Assembly: GCA_964023205.1 (NCBI GenBank)
Contig: OZ026843.1
Span: 10,273,093 to 10,337,092, forward strand
DNA length: 64,000 nt
DNA from: Lutraria lutraria
Lineage: Eukaryota > Mollusca > Bivalvia > Venerida > Mactridae
Reading direction: 5' to 3'
Of the stretch, positions 51,288 to 62,812 are shown piece by piece (positions within the stretch are counted from its first letter, which is position 1; every line of letters starts with the position of its first letter). A model generated the notes under the pieces. It had not been told where the DNA came from, searched no databases, and worked only from the letters and a program-made list of their open reading frames with translations. Both the position numbers and the translations under genes were made by a program.

Positions 51288-52163
51288 CAAGGCTGGGTCC
51301 AATTACAATTATAATTCAATTAATTATAATTAATTACACTTTTCATAATAATACTTATTTGTATAATTTTAATAATTTGTAATTGAGATATTAATCAATT
51401 GTTTTAAATGAAATTAAACAATTACAAAATATAAATTTGTATAAAATAGTCACTTAATTTCTATTTAACTTTCAATTAGTTCACATTTCTTGTGATTTAA
51501 GCCCATGTAGTTGTTAGTTGTCATTGCACACTTGGTAATCCAATAAATGATAGCATTACAGTTAAAAGCCTAAGGATATGTGTTGTCACAAAGAGTACAC
51601 ATTCATGCCTTTTTTGTTGAGCAGCAATTGACATTAATCTTATGTATTCACCCAATTTAAGATTACACTCTCCAGTCAATGAAAATAAATTCAAATACAA
51701 TGAAGAATTACATATTGCCCAGTGATACTATGGGAAATTTCACGGCAGTCTGAAAGTTACATAAAACTTTGTATCTTATTTCATGGTAAGTTTTTTTTCT
51801 GTAGAAAAAACATAGTTGCATCATGCATAAATGTATATTATATTTACTTATTTTGTGAAAATGTCTTATTATGACAGTTGAACAATGAAAACATCATTTT
51901 TTAAAATATATCTGTGACAACTCTTCTGTTATATTGTGAATACACTAAATTGATATTGCTTACATATTAAAATATTTGAATTATAATTAGTTATTTGTCT
52001 TATAATAATTGTAATTAATGAATTAATTAATTTGCAAAACATGTGAATTTAATAGAAATTAATTAATTGCTTTTCCAGACTTTATTGTAAATATGATTAA
52101 TTACTTTTTCAGATTAAATTCTAATTTATTAATTACTGTTTTAGATAATTGAACCCAGTCCTG
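51288..52163. mobile_element. 876-bp non-autonomous hAT-like element
   Basis: Left end CAAGGCTGGGTCCAATTA, right end (reverse complement) CAGGACTGGGTTCAATTA: 15 of 18 terminal bases agree. The flanks ACACCAGT and AAATCAGT match at 6 of 8 positions, consistent with a decayed 8-bp target duplication, which is the hAT length. The subterminal zones are dense in AATTA/TAATT words. The interior has no open frame. Confidence 0.65.
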
Positions 52164-52172
52164 AAATCAGTA

Positions 52173-52330
52173 CTATTGTAGAGATGTGGTATATTGTATT
52201 TATAAATTGGCTGGGATATTCACCTGCCTGATTAGCTCAGTTCTGAGTTGGTAGAGCATCTGACTTGCAAGCAGGGGGGTTGCGAGTTCGAGCCCCGCAT
52301 CGGGTACATTATTTTCCTCCTCCTATTACA
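52173..52330 (+). mobile_element. tRNA-Ala-like dispersed repeat, best preserved copy
   Basis: Core GCCTGATTAGCTCAG...GTTGGTAGAGCATCTG, anticodon loop CTTGCAA (TGC), GCGAGTTCGAGCCCCGC T arm and acceptor 3' ATCGGGT, which pairs with GCCTGAT (five Watson-Crick, two G-T). The D loop carries a 7-base extra block from a local duplication (AGTTCTGAGTTGG), which argues against a working tRNA. The leader TATAAATTGGCTGGGATATT and trailer ATTTTCCTCCTCCTATTAC are shared with 6755-6888. Confidence 0.65.
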
Positions 52331-53119
52331 CTATTACCACCATCTGTAGTGCTTTACAATTTACTTTTCTACTCTTCAGCTTGCTTTATTTTGATTAAAT
52401 CTTACCCTTTAAATATTGTATGATTGTAATTTCAGACAGGTAACAACTGACTGAACAAATTGAGTATGACTGTTCCCCTGCTTGATGATGGACTTTTAGT
52501 TAAATTTGTCAATTAGCAAACACTTGGGAAAGGATACAGAGGATAAGTTTTTTTGTGATTATATCCTATTTAATATTTCTGCCTAACTAATTATCTCTGA
52601 CTGTTCTCCTAATTATATATTTGTACATACATGTACTTTATTGTTCTTCCTATCAACTTGATGTGTAGTCCCAACTAATAAAACTGACAGCAAGATATTT
52701 TATTTTTTATTTGGCTTAATCTAACTAAGAACTGCATAATATTAGTGTGCTGAAAATCATAAATTAGGCAGACTCTTTTCAATCTTTTAAAGAAAACTAT
52801 TCAATATTAGTATCTATACCGATAGTTAACTTGTCGTGTGGAAACAATTGATCCTGACCGATTCTGCTATAACAGGTTCTTATTAATTTAATAAAAAAAT
52901 ATGTTTGAAAAACAATTGATGTACTTTTTCATTCTGGGAGTGGGGCTGAATTTAGGCCGCAGAAAGGCATAAAAAAACTTGCGTATATCTCTCACTGTTA
53001 AATTTGAAATTTTATTTATTGATTTCTTTCCAGAATCGTTTCATTATATTCTCAGACTCATTATCTACATTACAAATTTGATAAAGTATGAATGTTGTAA
53101 GTCGATAGACTTCAGCGAA

Positions 53120-53288
53120 TCACTAATCTCAATACATCCAAAGCATTCCCTCACCTCAGTACATCCAAAGCACTTGTATTTTGCTGGATCCCAGGTCACA
53201 TGGGTATTAAAGGTAATGGTAGGACTGATGCAAGTGCTGAATCAGTCCTAGCATTTCCAATTTCAGAACAATGATTTAAAATCATCTA
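53120..53288 (+). pseudogene. Non-LTR retroelement remnant, RNase H end (part 1)
   Basis: One frame reads FCWIPGHMGIKGNGRTDASA then ESVLAFPISE followed by a stop. WxPGHxGIxGN-x-xAD-type text is the C-terminal signature of the RNase H domain in jockey-like non-LTR retroelements. Here the AD is changed to TD. The same protein text occurs at 62290-62810 (-). The coding sequence breaks off at about 53288 and resumes at about 54216, so the 0.9 kb between is an insertion. Confidence 0.7.
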
Positions 53289-54215
53289 TTTTTATGCCTG
53301 GGCATCAAATGATGCAGGGGCATATATTGATTGCATTGTCTGTCTGCCTATCCATATTAGTTTATGTAGATTTGACTATTTCATCTATTGCTTTGGTACT
53401 TAAACAGTTGTTGTCTTGGACCAATCCCAATCCATCCATATCACCCAAATCTTGATTTGACCTTGACCGGATATGGACTGATAGTATGATAAAAGGGCTA
53501 TTTCCCAGGGTTAACTAGTTATTATGGTTTTGTCTAGCTGGAACACGGCTTACTAGAAAGTATTGATACATATACCATCCTTTTGGTCAATTCCCAATGC
53601 ACTCATCACCAATCCTCAATTGGACCTTGACCAGATTTGAACATTTAATGTTATAAATGGGTTTTTCTTGGTTAACTAGGTCATAGGGTTTTGTCTAGTA
53701 CCTACACTACTTACTGGAATGTGTTGATACTTATACACTTGTTGCTTCCCAATCTACCCATGTCACCTAACCTCGAGTCCTCGACTGACCTTGACCTAGC
53801 ACCTACAATGCTTACCTGTATTAATTATGGTTATCATCACATATGCTTTGTGAATTAAGTTATAGGACTGAGGGGTTACTTTTCCTGTATAGTATATATA
53901 TTAGGCAATTATGTTTATTTAAATACAACAGATTTGGAATCTAAACGAGGTCAAAGTATAAAAGTAATAGTAATTTTACTTTTACACATTGACCTCATTT
54001 AGATCTCAAATCTTTCAGATAAGTTTGAATGATCATAAATCTAACTGAAATCAATGTAAGTAAAATTACTTTTACACATTGACCTCATTTAGATCTCAAA
54101 TCTTTCAGATAAGTTTGAATGATCATAAATCTGACTGAAATCAATGTAAGTAAAATTACTTTTACACATTGACCTCATTTAGATTCCAAATATTTTGTGT
54201 CAAGCATGCCTACGG
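53289..54215 (+). mobile_element. Dispersed repeat inserted in the retroelement remnant
   Basis: Starts TTTTTATGCCTGGGCATCAA, contains TGTCTGTCTGCC and repeated CTTGACC(G/A)GAT and TTTTGTCTAG blocks, and ends with the 90-bp inverted and direct repeat cluster. The two flanks are contiguous in the sister copy at 62290-62810, which defines the insertion. The start resembles the repeat at 16550. No open frame. Confidence 0.6.
53925..54192. repeat. 90-bp tandem repeat facing an inverted copy
   Basis: The block TTTTACACATTGACCTCATT recurs exactly 90 bp apart (53981, 54071, 54161). To its left, AGATTTGGAATCTAAACGAG and GTCAAAGTATAAAAGTAAT is the reverse complement of the last, partial copy (ending TTTAGATTCCAAAT). 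The array is therefore bounded by an inverted repeat and could form a large cruciform or hairpin. Confidence 0.85.
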
Positions 54216-54593
54216 GGGTATATGCGTTTATTGAACGCAGGGTCTTGTTTACTCTATCTGTTCATCCTGGCAGTCCCTTTGGGATGCCAACATTTACAAC
54301 GAATTTCACTTTGTCAAACCAAACCTCGGCAAATGTACCACGTTTACTGGTTTGTTTGTTGGGAAGAGGTTGTGTCATCTAGACGTGGAATTGGTCATTC
54401 ACTCTTAACCCATTCTTGGCTTCTCGTCAGTGATGATACACCAGAATGTGTTCTGTGTAATGCACCACATTCTATCAAACATTTTCTTTTTGACTGGATC
54501 AATTTTCAGCCAGTACCTATTAGACACTTAGATGTCGAAAACATGAACACACTTCATGTGACCATCAGGTCTAAAGAATTATTAATTACATAA
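54216..54593 (+). pseudogene. Non-LTR retroelement remnant, 3' end of ORF2 (part 2)
   Basis: Two overlapping frames together give VYAFIERRVLFTLSVHPGS, then RGIGHSLLTHSWLLVSDDTP and ECVLCNAPHSIKHFLFDW. The R-IGH-x-x-LTHS-x-LL...PEC-x-x-C...(V/I)KH block is usual after the RNase H domain in jockey-like elements. A frame change between the two parts shows decay. Nothing upstream of the RNase H end was found, so this is a 5'-truncated copy. Confidence 0.7.
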
Positions 54594-56179
54594 AGGAAAT
54601 CAGTCTATACAATACCCTGATAACTTTTTATACACTTCCTTTTAATTACTGTGTTGATTCTCATTATGTCAAACTCCCTTATGGGAAAAGTTTGTTTATG
54701 TCAAACTGTTTATTGTGGTACCAATTTTTGGTTTTGAATAGTGAAAACTGGAAGAGACTTGTAAATTTTGAAAAGCAACTTTACGAAGAAATGAAAGGGA
54801 GATAACTCAAAAATTGAAATTCAACAAAATCAAACATTTTCAATGTTTAATCAGGCGTAGCTTTCCTCTTTTCCAAAGTAAAATACATTGTTGTATATAT
54901 TTTTTGGGAAAGCGAGAGGGGCATGTTTGATTTCAGCAAAAACTGGGACACTTTAGTTATTTCTTATTACTTGTTCAAATTATGTATGTTTAATTACAGA
55001 GACATTTTCAGTAAATCACTAATGTTATGAAAAAAAAAAGATTTTTTAAATCTATGTAGCATTTCTTCAGATATAGCTTTATAAACTTTAAATATATACA
55101 GCTTTGAATTTGTAGTAATTTTATATGACCCATGAAAACACCTGACTTTAAATAACTGTAATCTCTCACTGATAGAGGGTCAAGGTTTCGGGCCCAATTA
55201 CCGATCATGTCTCTTTATGTGAGAAAGTAGACAGTTGCTTATGGTGGATGGGAGTATAGTACTGGTTCCTCCCAGGAACAATGGTAAGGTGAACTTTCTG
55301 CCTCATATGACTCTGACTGTTGAAGAGGGCTGTAAAACTCAAACAAACAAAAACAAATTGTCTGTGTAATAATGTTAAATGAATATGATCTATGTAATGA
55401 ACAGTAAGTAAATTAAAATAGTTTTCATTAACGGACAAGATATTCGAAAATATTGTGTTATTCATGCAATAATAAAGCCATTGCAGTGGAGTACAAAATC
55501 GATGAGTATGAACCAGATGTTAAGAACTTGTTCGTTCATTTTTCATCTGGAAGTTTAACAAATTAAACACCAGAGACTTTACTAAGGGATAACTTAGCAG
55601 ACTAATCTATATTGGACCGGAATTAAACCATGTAAAAAGGCTTTTGCAGTTAGACATAATGGTTTAAAGCAGTCAGAAAAATATCAGAAATGACCTTGCG
55701 ATTGTATCAGTGCGCTGACACCAGCGATGTGACCTTTAGCTCGAATTAGCTGGAGGTTATTGTTTGCCAATTTGCCTGTTGATCTAAAAAAAGTTATTTG
55801 TGTTTAACACATGAATGTATTATTTTCCCTGAATTTTGCTCTTTTTTTTTTTTTTAATACCTGCGTCTTATACACAGGTGCAAAATATACATGAGTGATT
55901 GTGGTATATTAAATCAGCGATATATGCAAAAACAACAAAAAAAGAACCCACTATTTTATTACGCAGTATTGTTGATTAAGGTTAGATTATTACAAATTTG
56001 GGACTTAAATCTTGATTCTAGTAAAAAAAAAACATCAAATATTTGCTCAATATTGTATTTAGATAGTCCAGATGCTTCTACAAGGGGGATGCCAATAAAG
56101 CACCAAATAGCGCTTGAGGGCTTGCTTAAAAATCATCTAAAAGTTATACCAAGTGGCACATGGTTAATAGATATTTCTT
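54594..56179. other. Intergenic stretch with one SINE
   Basis: Apart from the SINE at 55115-55360 there is nothing I recognise. The open frame at 55891-56181 (+) has no family motif and is rich in lysine and isoleucine, as expected of AT-rich non-coding DNA. Confidence 0.55.
55115..55360 (+). mobile_element. tRNA-derived SINE family T with long 3' part
   Basis: Degenerate tRNA head (GACTTTAAATAACTGTAATC, GGTCAAGGTTTCGGGCCC) matching 35171-35305, then CATGTCTCTTTATGTGAGAA, GGTTCCTCCCAGGAACAATG, and the 3' part GGTGAACTTTCTGCCTCATA, GACTCTGACTGTTGAA, with an AAACAAACAAAAACAAA tail. The 3' part is the same as the fragment at 4667-4740. Confidence 0.65.
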
Positions 56180-56950
56180 AAAAATCATAACCGTAGGCTG
56201 TTTGTGTCCATGCACATGCCTTGTTTCTGGACTATATCCTCTCCAGTTCCTGTTTCAAATTCCTGGAGAGAAGATCCTTCGATTTTGATCCTTAACAAAG
56301 CTGCATGGGAATCATATTCAAGGCAGAGTCTTTTATCTGTTCTGATGAGAATATTAAGCTGACTAAAGCCTCTTTCACATTCTGCAATTGTGTGTGATTT
56401 AGTTAGCATAACTTGGAAGGAGAATATTTTTCAGGCATTCAGTGTCATCAGATTTTATCATAGTTTGGTATATCTCAAGCATACTTTTTCTTGGCTATCT
56501 TAACACATACAATTTATGATTCAACCATTCATCAATACCTGCTTCCTTTTCTTCATTAGAGATAAGCTTCTGACAATACATATCAAAAGAGTTGTTCAAG
56601 TTCTTCTTCTCCATATTGCCTAAATTCAGCTGCATTTATATCTTTGTTTAACCACCTTTTGGCAGAATGATGTGGTGCAATGAATCTTAAATATCCCATT
56701 TCCTGTTTTTGAGTACCTTTGTCAGTAGAGCCATTGGAAAGATGACTGAAAAAATCTAGCAGACTTTCACCCTTGATACTTCTGAACAACTGATGCAAAA
56801 TTGTCTACATGCTTTGACAATAACTGTTGTCTAATTGTCACCTATTTTAACACCACTTTGCTTTGTAAGTTTTAGCAATTCTGGAAATTTTGCAAAAGCT
56901 TCATTTTCTGTAGCCATGTAATTAGGGCTGCAACTATTCAGGTACCCTCT
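56180..56950 (-). pseudogene. hAT-transposase-derived pseudogene fragment
   Basis: On the - strand, fragments in different frames read FPELLKLTKQSGVKIGDN, PHHSAKRWLNKDINAAEF with EEELEQLF, and TIAECERGFSQLNILIRTDK followed by LCLEYDSHAALLRIKIEG. The last is the hAT C-terminal dimerisation signature (AxxERxFSxxN...R..L....LL.I), as in transposase-derived genes of the ZNF862/KIAA1586 kind. Stops and frame changes separate the fragments, so it is not functional. Only the C-terminal third is visible. Confidence 0.6.
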
Positions 56951-57060
56951 GGTTTGGTTCGAAATTCGGATATAACCTTCTCGATTATCGAATATTTGAT
57001 TCAAATATCTACTGGTATATCAATAAACTGTTTACTCCCATTCATCTTGGGTTGATCGTT
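56926..57060. mobile_element. Possible hAT terminal fragment
   Basis: TAGGGCTGCAACTATTCAGG resembles hAT-type ends (CAGGGCTGCAAC...). It lies at the upstream edge of the transposase-derived pseudogene and could be an independent MITE or the other end of the same element. No partner end was found. Confidence 0.3.
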
Positions 57061-57211
57061 TTCTTTTTGTTTTGTAATACCTGCAGAAACAAAAACTATT
57101 CACCCCTACCCATTCTGAAGATCTTACAAAACAGGCAATTCCTTTAAGCTCTGTGACAAAAGAAAACAATTGGCAATATAACTTACTTTTCAAGACTGAC
57201 AGTGTCAGAAT

Positions 57212-57249
57212 GAAAACAACAACAACAACATTATTATTATTATTTATTA
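57212..57249. repeat. (AAC)n-(ATT)n microsatellite
   Basis: AACAACAACAACAACATTATT followed by more ATT units. Simple repeat. Confidence 0.9.
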
Positions 57250-57449
57250 TGTATAAATTATTAACCGAATTTAAATTCTTCTGGCGCATCTTTCTTTTTT
57301 TAGATGTCTGTTTGACCTTTTCTGCTTCCCTCTTTTCCAAGTCCCCAACCTCCCTGCTGCCCAAACGTGCCCAATATCGTGCTGTGACATTTTTTAAGTA
57401 TTTTCTGACACTTTCACATGAACAGACAAATTTTTATAGTGTCTAATAA

Positions 57450-60400
57450 ATAAAGTTTGTTGCCTGCGGTACTATGATACCAGAATATTGCAGCGGAATG
57501 CATTATATGCAATAAATCAACATCTGGTTTGCGCATCGAATATGTGAATTATTTTATGTTCTGTTTTATGTGTGATTAAAATTTGAAACTTTATTATATT
57601 TGGCTAGAAATTCCACTTGTCCTTCAGGACAATCGAACCTGGAAGACTTATTTGCCCGGAGTCAATTTCTACTTGTAGTTACGACTGGACATATCATACC
57701 CATGCCCATGAAATGTTGCCAAAGGTTCAACTGCTACTTTCCACTCATCTTCAGCAGTCAATTTTATTAAACAAAAAATTGTCATGCTGATTAACTTAGA
57801 ACAAAAGATCACGCATCCTTATAATTGTTTTAAACCAAAAAGTTTTTATTTTGTTTGTCTGCAGATTCTGGCGAATAACATATTTTATTCCCCAATATAT
57901 TGTTTAGCTGGTACCTGCATGGATACTTTGTAGTTCAATCTTTGTAGACATTCTCAGAAAGATGCATTCCACCATCGTTCTTTTTGCTTTTTACTCTTAC
58001 TCATTTGGAACATTAGAGTATTTTAGTCCAAAGGTAAATTTTATCGTCTGAAATCAAATAAATTGAATTTAACTATTTAACATACAATGTATTTATTTTA
58101 TTTCTTTATCTATTTAACAGTGAAACCACATGAATTGTCACCTCTCAACAACTGCCACATGAAATTCATCCCATGCATTTTCAACATAAAATAACCTCTC
58201 TCTACCATTTACATCCAAATTCTGGCCAACGGCCAATAGATACGTTCCCAATGACCGTTGTATACCGCTTCTAACGGCTGGTCATAATCAAGGTTATGCC
58301 AGGCACTTGTTATTTGCTTTAATTGGTCTTCATAATTTGAATCTGTTCTACTATAAAAAACAAAGATAAGTTATTTTATTCAAAATACATTCTCTCATGT
58401 ATGAGTTTATGCTGACAATTTACTCTTATCAGTATTTTGTGTTCAAAAACGAAGTTTTGTACTCGGGAAACATACATATCTGTGTATTTGGAAATTAAGC
58501 TTAAAAATGCAGCAAGAAAAAAAATGAATTAAATGCAGGAATAAAAGTTATTAAAACAGTCATTTTTATGAAATTAACTAGTTTCTTGTTTGTATATCTT
58601 TTCCCTTTTTTTCCTTTTGATAAATGACTCTACAGAGGAACTAGCAAATTTTTTTAATTTTTGGCCATTGTCATATAATTTTTTATTATAGGCATATGGT
58701 TATCTAGTAAGTGAAAAAAAAACATAACATATTTACCTAGAATTTGAAATGGAGGGGCAGTAGTGTCTTATAAAAAACTTGCATTATTTGAATGGACAAA
58801 GCAAATATGATACTGCACATGGGTAGTACATGCGAAAAAGGAGTGTTCCTTACCTTCTCTTTTTACAGCAGACCTTTTCTAATCTGAACTTGTTCAAAAT
58901 GACAAAAATTTAACAAAGAGCACAAGATGATAAAATCTGGCTAAAAACATGTGGTAGCTAGTGTGTGCCTGATTATATAAGAAATGTAATAGATGTCTTA
59001 TTTAAAATGGCATTTTTAACATCAAATGGAAAGTATTTGTTCTATTTGCCTATAATGGTCAACTAATATCTCTCTATAATAATACATATCAACAAAGCAC
59101 TAGGCTTATACGATGCATCCAAATTTGGAGCATAATTTGTAAGCTATGATGTGCAATAAATGATTATTATGATCATTTGTGTATTGGGAGAAGACCAATG
59201 TTGAAGACAAGAATTGAATTGGCATGCCTATATTTAGCCACATGTTTGTTGTCTAACTTTTCTTATGAAGGGGGAACATCCTTGTGTTAGCCAGTATACT
59301 ATTCTAACAGTTTTGTCAGTTATACTTGAGGTTTAATTTATTTTAACTTTTTGTCATTAAACATTTTAGCTTGTGCAAGAAATGATGAGTAAAATGTAAT
59401 ATTTACATTGCTATGAACCACTTTGGTGTTTTATATTTTTGATTTTGTTTCTGAGAATGTATATTTAAAGGTATGAAATCAAATAACTGGTGAGCTTTAA
59501 AGCATAGACCTTTGGGCATTTGTGATAAAAAAACTTCCACATAATCAGATTTTTTTAATGCTCTTGATTAACTGCCATGGATTTAATTAAATTAATTGAT
59601 TTCTGCACATTCAGTGTGACATAGTTACAATTAAGAGTATTTTTAGTTACTACTAGTCTTTTTTAGAATTCCGTTCATTTTTAATTCAAACAGACAAATT
59701 TTCGATGCCTTAGATAGGGATCAAACTTTTTTGTAGTCCATGATGCTAGTGTTATTGAATGTTCTGACACACTAATCCTGTTGTCACAAAGTCAGTGAAT
59801 TTGTGTGTATTAAAATTGTAGAACAATTTATAAGTGATTACCCTCCATTTTGAATCGGAGTAAAATATGTTAATATCATAAGGTTTAGTGTATTCAACAT
59901 TATTTTCAATATCTAACTTGCACGCATTTAATAACAAAAATTATTCAAAATTACTGATGTTGATGTTAGGTATGCTGAATTTCCAAACACAATATGTGTG
60001 TGTCTTGGTGTACTGTTGTGCATATAGATTGTGTATAATTGTCTGTGAAATTGATTTAAGAGTATGCATAATTATGAACAGTTCAAACAAATGCTTGCTG
60101 TACGTGAGCAAGATAATCCAGGTATTTTTTAATCCTTCCTATTTCTTACAATACAAGTTTTTATAGTTTCTTAACACTCAGACAATGCGTCTTCTTAATC
60201 CATTTTTCATATAATGTATTATTCGCAGTTAAATCTCATCAGCTTTATAGCCCTTCAGCATCCATTCCACACCAACTGATTCTTGTTCCATATAATGAAG
60301 TCTTTCTTGAGAAAAAAATGGGTAAATAAAGGGACTGTATTGGCAGGAATAACAGATACATGCTCTTATGAGAAATCTTTTATAACATATTTTTGGGTTA

Positions 60401-61176
60401 ATATTTTTTGCAAATAATTTGTAAAAAATACAGGTTTATAATTGACCCTCATGCATAAAAAAGTATACAACATGCAACATATGCAAGTGATGAGTAATAT
60501 TACACTTTAAAATACATGTCAATACTATTATAGCACGACCCTCATATTTCTGTCTCTGTAATACTTATGTATTGGTCAATAGTTATGAGAAACCGTTATT
60601 TACATCATAACACTTCACTGCACACAAATTCCACAAAAATACATCCTCAACCAAAGTTAGTGAAACAGCATAATTTTGCTCAACAGATTCTTACCAAATT
60701 TGAGTTTTCTGGTACTTGTCACCTTCACCTTGAGTTTTAACTTGTTGCAAGGAGTTGGTTTTTTCTTTTGGTCTATTGATAGGTTTCGCTTTTATCACAA
60801 CCATGCAAGATATTGATAATTCTTGGTATGAATCACAAAAGCCTGGAGTTGATAGAATCGACAGAGTCCTCTTCTATGTGTTAAATTGGCTGCAATCACA
60901 GACCACAGAAGGATTTTGAAAATTTGCATTGTAGATGTAAGGTTTTGGGTAGATAGCCATCTTATCACTTATTTTTGGTGACTTGGTGTATACAGTGTCC
61001 TTCCCTAGAGGATAATCATATTCTTTTTTTTTTTTCGACAAGACCAACTGCCCTTGACCAAGGATGTTCATCTTTATGACCCACTTAAAAATGTTGAAGT
61101 TGGATACTAGTATAAATTATAAAAAGTAAAGGATATAGGAATAAAGTAAAGCTTTGGTGAATTAAATATTTAGTGA
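57450..61176. other. Intergenic region, nothing recognised
   Basis: AT-rich, with no exon, RNA gene or clear repeat that I can support. The open frames at 59752-60166 and 60874-61071 lack motifs. Confidence 0.5.
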
Positions 61177-61245
61177 CTGTAGCTCAGTTGGTAGGGAGCT
61201 TGCACTGTAAGCCAGAAGCTCTGGGTTAGAGTACTGATCAGGAAA
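61177..61245 (+). mobile_element. tRNA-like SINE head or tRNA pseudogene
   Basis: GACTGTAGCTCAGTTGGTAG is a good A box and D arm, but the B-box region (GGGTTAGAGTACTG) has lost the GTTCGA core and the acceptor stem does not pair. Best read as a tRNA-derived repeat fragment, not a working tRNA. Confidence 0.5.
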
Positions 61246-62289
61246 TTCATTTTTTCACTCTCATGTAAGTGTCCAACAACATATACTGCTAAAAATTGAA
61301 ACCATTGCAAATGAAAAGGAATAACCTTGTATGATTTCTCTGCATATGAAAAATCTTAAAGATTGATGTGCGTGCCATGATGTCACTTGGTAAAGCTTGT
61401 TAAATCTCACATGCTAAGGTTGATATGAGATGGTGCCAAAAAATGCGAATTCAAGATGATACTAATCATATTAAATATTCAATTTGATATCGTAAATACG
61501 AGTGAATTACAGGCTTTCCAAGAATTATAGATAATTTCAAACAAGATTAGCGCTGAAAATGATCAATTTCAAGACCAAAGTCGACAGGGCCTATCTCGGT
61601 AAATATGGATAAAACGATTGGGGGTAATTTTTCTGTACTATGGGTTTGGTTTAATACTGAAATTCCCTTCTGTACGCTTAATTTTTTATAAAATGTAATG
61701 TTCATATAATAATGCTAGACCTGGGGCGAGTATCCGTGTACTTGGGTAATTGCAAATCAAGTTGAAAAATTTAGTACGAGTAATCGTCGTTACTGAGATT
61801 TGTGGATCATGATCATGCTTGTTAACATAAAGGGTATTCTTTGTTCTTAAAAATCCCTTTTAAGACATTGTTATCCGGGTCTACTTAAGCAAGTTTATAT
61901 TGATTTATTTCATTATTCCTAAACGAAAATTTAAAAAAAAAGTGCTGAATCGAGGCTCGGATCAGATCGCCGCTCGCCCAGTGATCCTCAGTCATAAATA
62001 ATGCATTGATTGGTTGTGATAAATGATTTCCCTTAACATAACTATATTGGTATTACTTAATGTTTTTATGGTACACTAATCAACAATAGTCATGTCATAA
62101 GCAACAAATGTAATCTATGTAAAAAGAAAAGTATAAATTAATAAGCATTAAGGATAATTTATATAAATTGGCAACAATAGACTTCTAGCTAGCTAGTATC
62201 AAAATAAAACTGTGTGAGATTAATCTCATTAACATTGTGTCATTATTACAGTTAAAAGGAAGTGTATAAAAAGGTGTCACATTTTATTG
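61246..62289. other. Intergenic region, nothing recognised
   Basis: No coding, RNA or repeat signal that I can support, apart from AT-rich low-complexity stretches. Confidence 0.5.
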
Positions 62290-62810
62290 TATAGTCAGAT
62301 TTCCTTTATATAATTAATAATTGTGTCAGGCCTGACAGTTTCTGAAAGTGTCTTTATGCTTTCGATCTCAATGTGTCTGATATGGATTGACTGAAGGTCG
62401 ATCCAGTCTATAAGAAAAGGTTTGATAGAATATGGTACATTGCACAGACACATTCTGGCGAATTATCACTAGTGAGAGGCCAGGAATGGGTTGAGTGAAT
62501 GACCACATTCTATATCTGGATAGTATAACCTCTTCTTGACAAATAGACCTGTGAGCGTGGTTCCATTCGCTGCTGCGGGTTGGTATGGTGATGTGAAGTT
62601 TGGTGTAGATGTTGGTATTCCATTGGGACTGCTAGTATGACTGGATAGAGCTAACAAGATGCCACATTCAATAAACACATCAGATTTAAAATCAGTGTAT
62701 GGGATTTTGACATCTGAAAATGGTAATGCTATGGCTGATTTTGCACTTGCTTCAGCCCTATTATTTCCTTCAATACCCATGTGACCTGGCCCTGAGTTAA
62801 TGAAACTTTT
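62290..62810 (-). pseudogene. Non-LTR retroelement remnant, RNase H and 3' end, second copy
   Basis: On the - strand: NSGPGHMGIEGNNRAEASAK, SAIALPFSDVKIPYTDFKSD, FIECGILLALSSHTSSPNG, then nucleotide similarity continuing through GGTCATTCACTCAACCCATT to the block TATTCTATCAAAC and TTTTCTTATAGACTGGATC. This parallels 53120-53288 plus 54216-54540, without the insertion seen there. The usual FCW before xPGHMG is replaced by INSG, where the repeat at 62813 interrupts the element. Reading-frame breaks make it a pseudogene. Confidence 0.75.
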
Positions 62811-62812
62811 CA

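Noticed and set aside
52215..52306. Functional tRNA-Ala(TGC) gene on the + strand
   Set aside because: The acceptor stem pairs, but the D loop carries a 7-base duplication and the leader and trailer are repeat sequence.
54195..54593. Intact host gene of 132 codons
   Set aside because: The sequence matches the 3' end of a jockey-like retroelement ORF and has a sister copy at 62290-62810. It is a retroelement remnant with a frame change.
61177..61245. tRNA gene
   Set aside because: The B box has lost GTTCGA and the acceptor arms do not pair.
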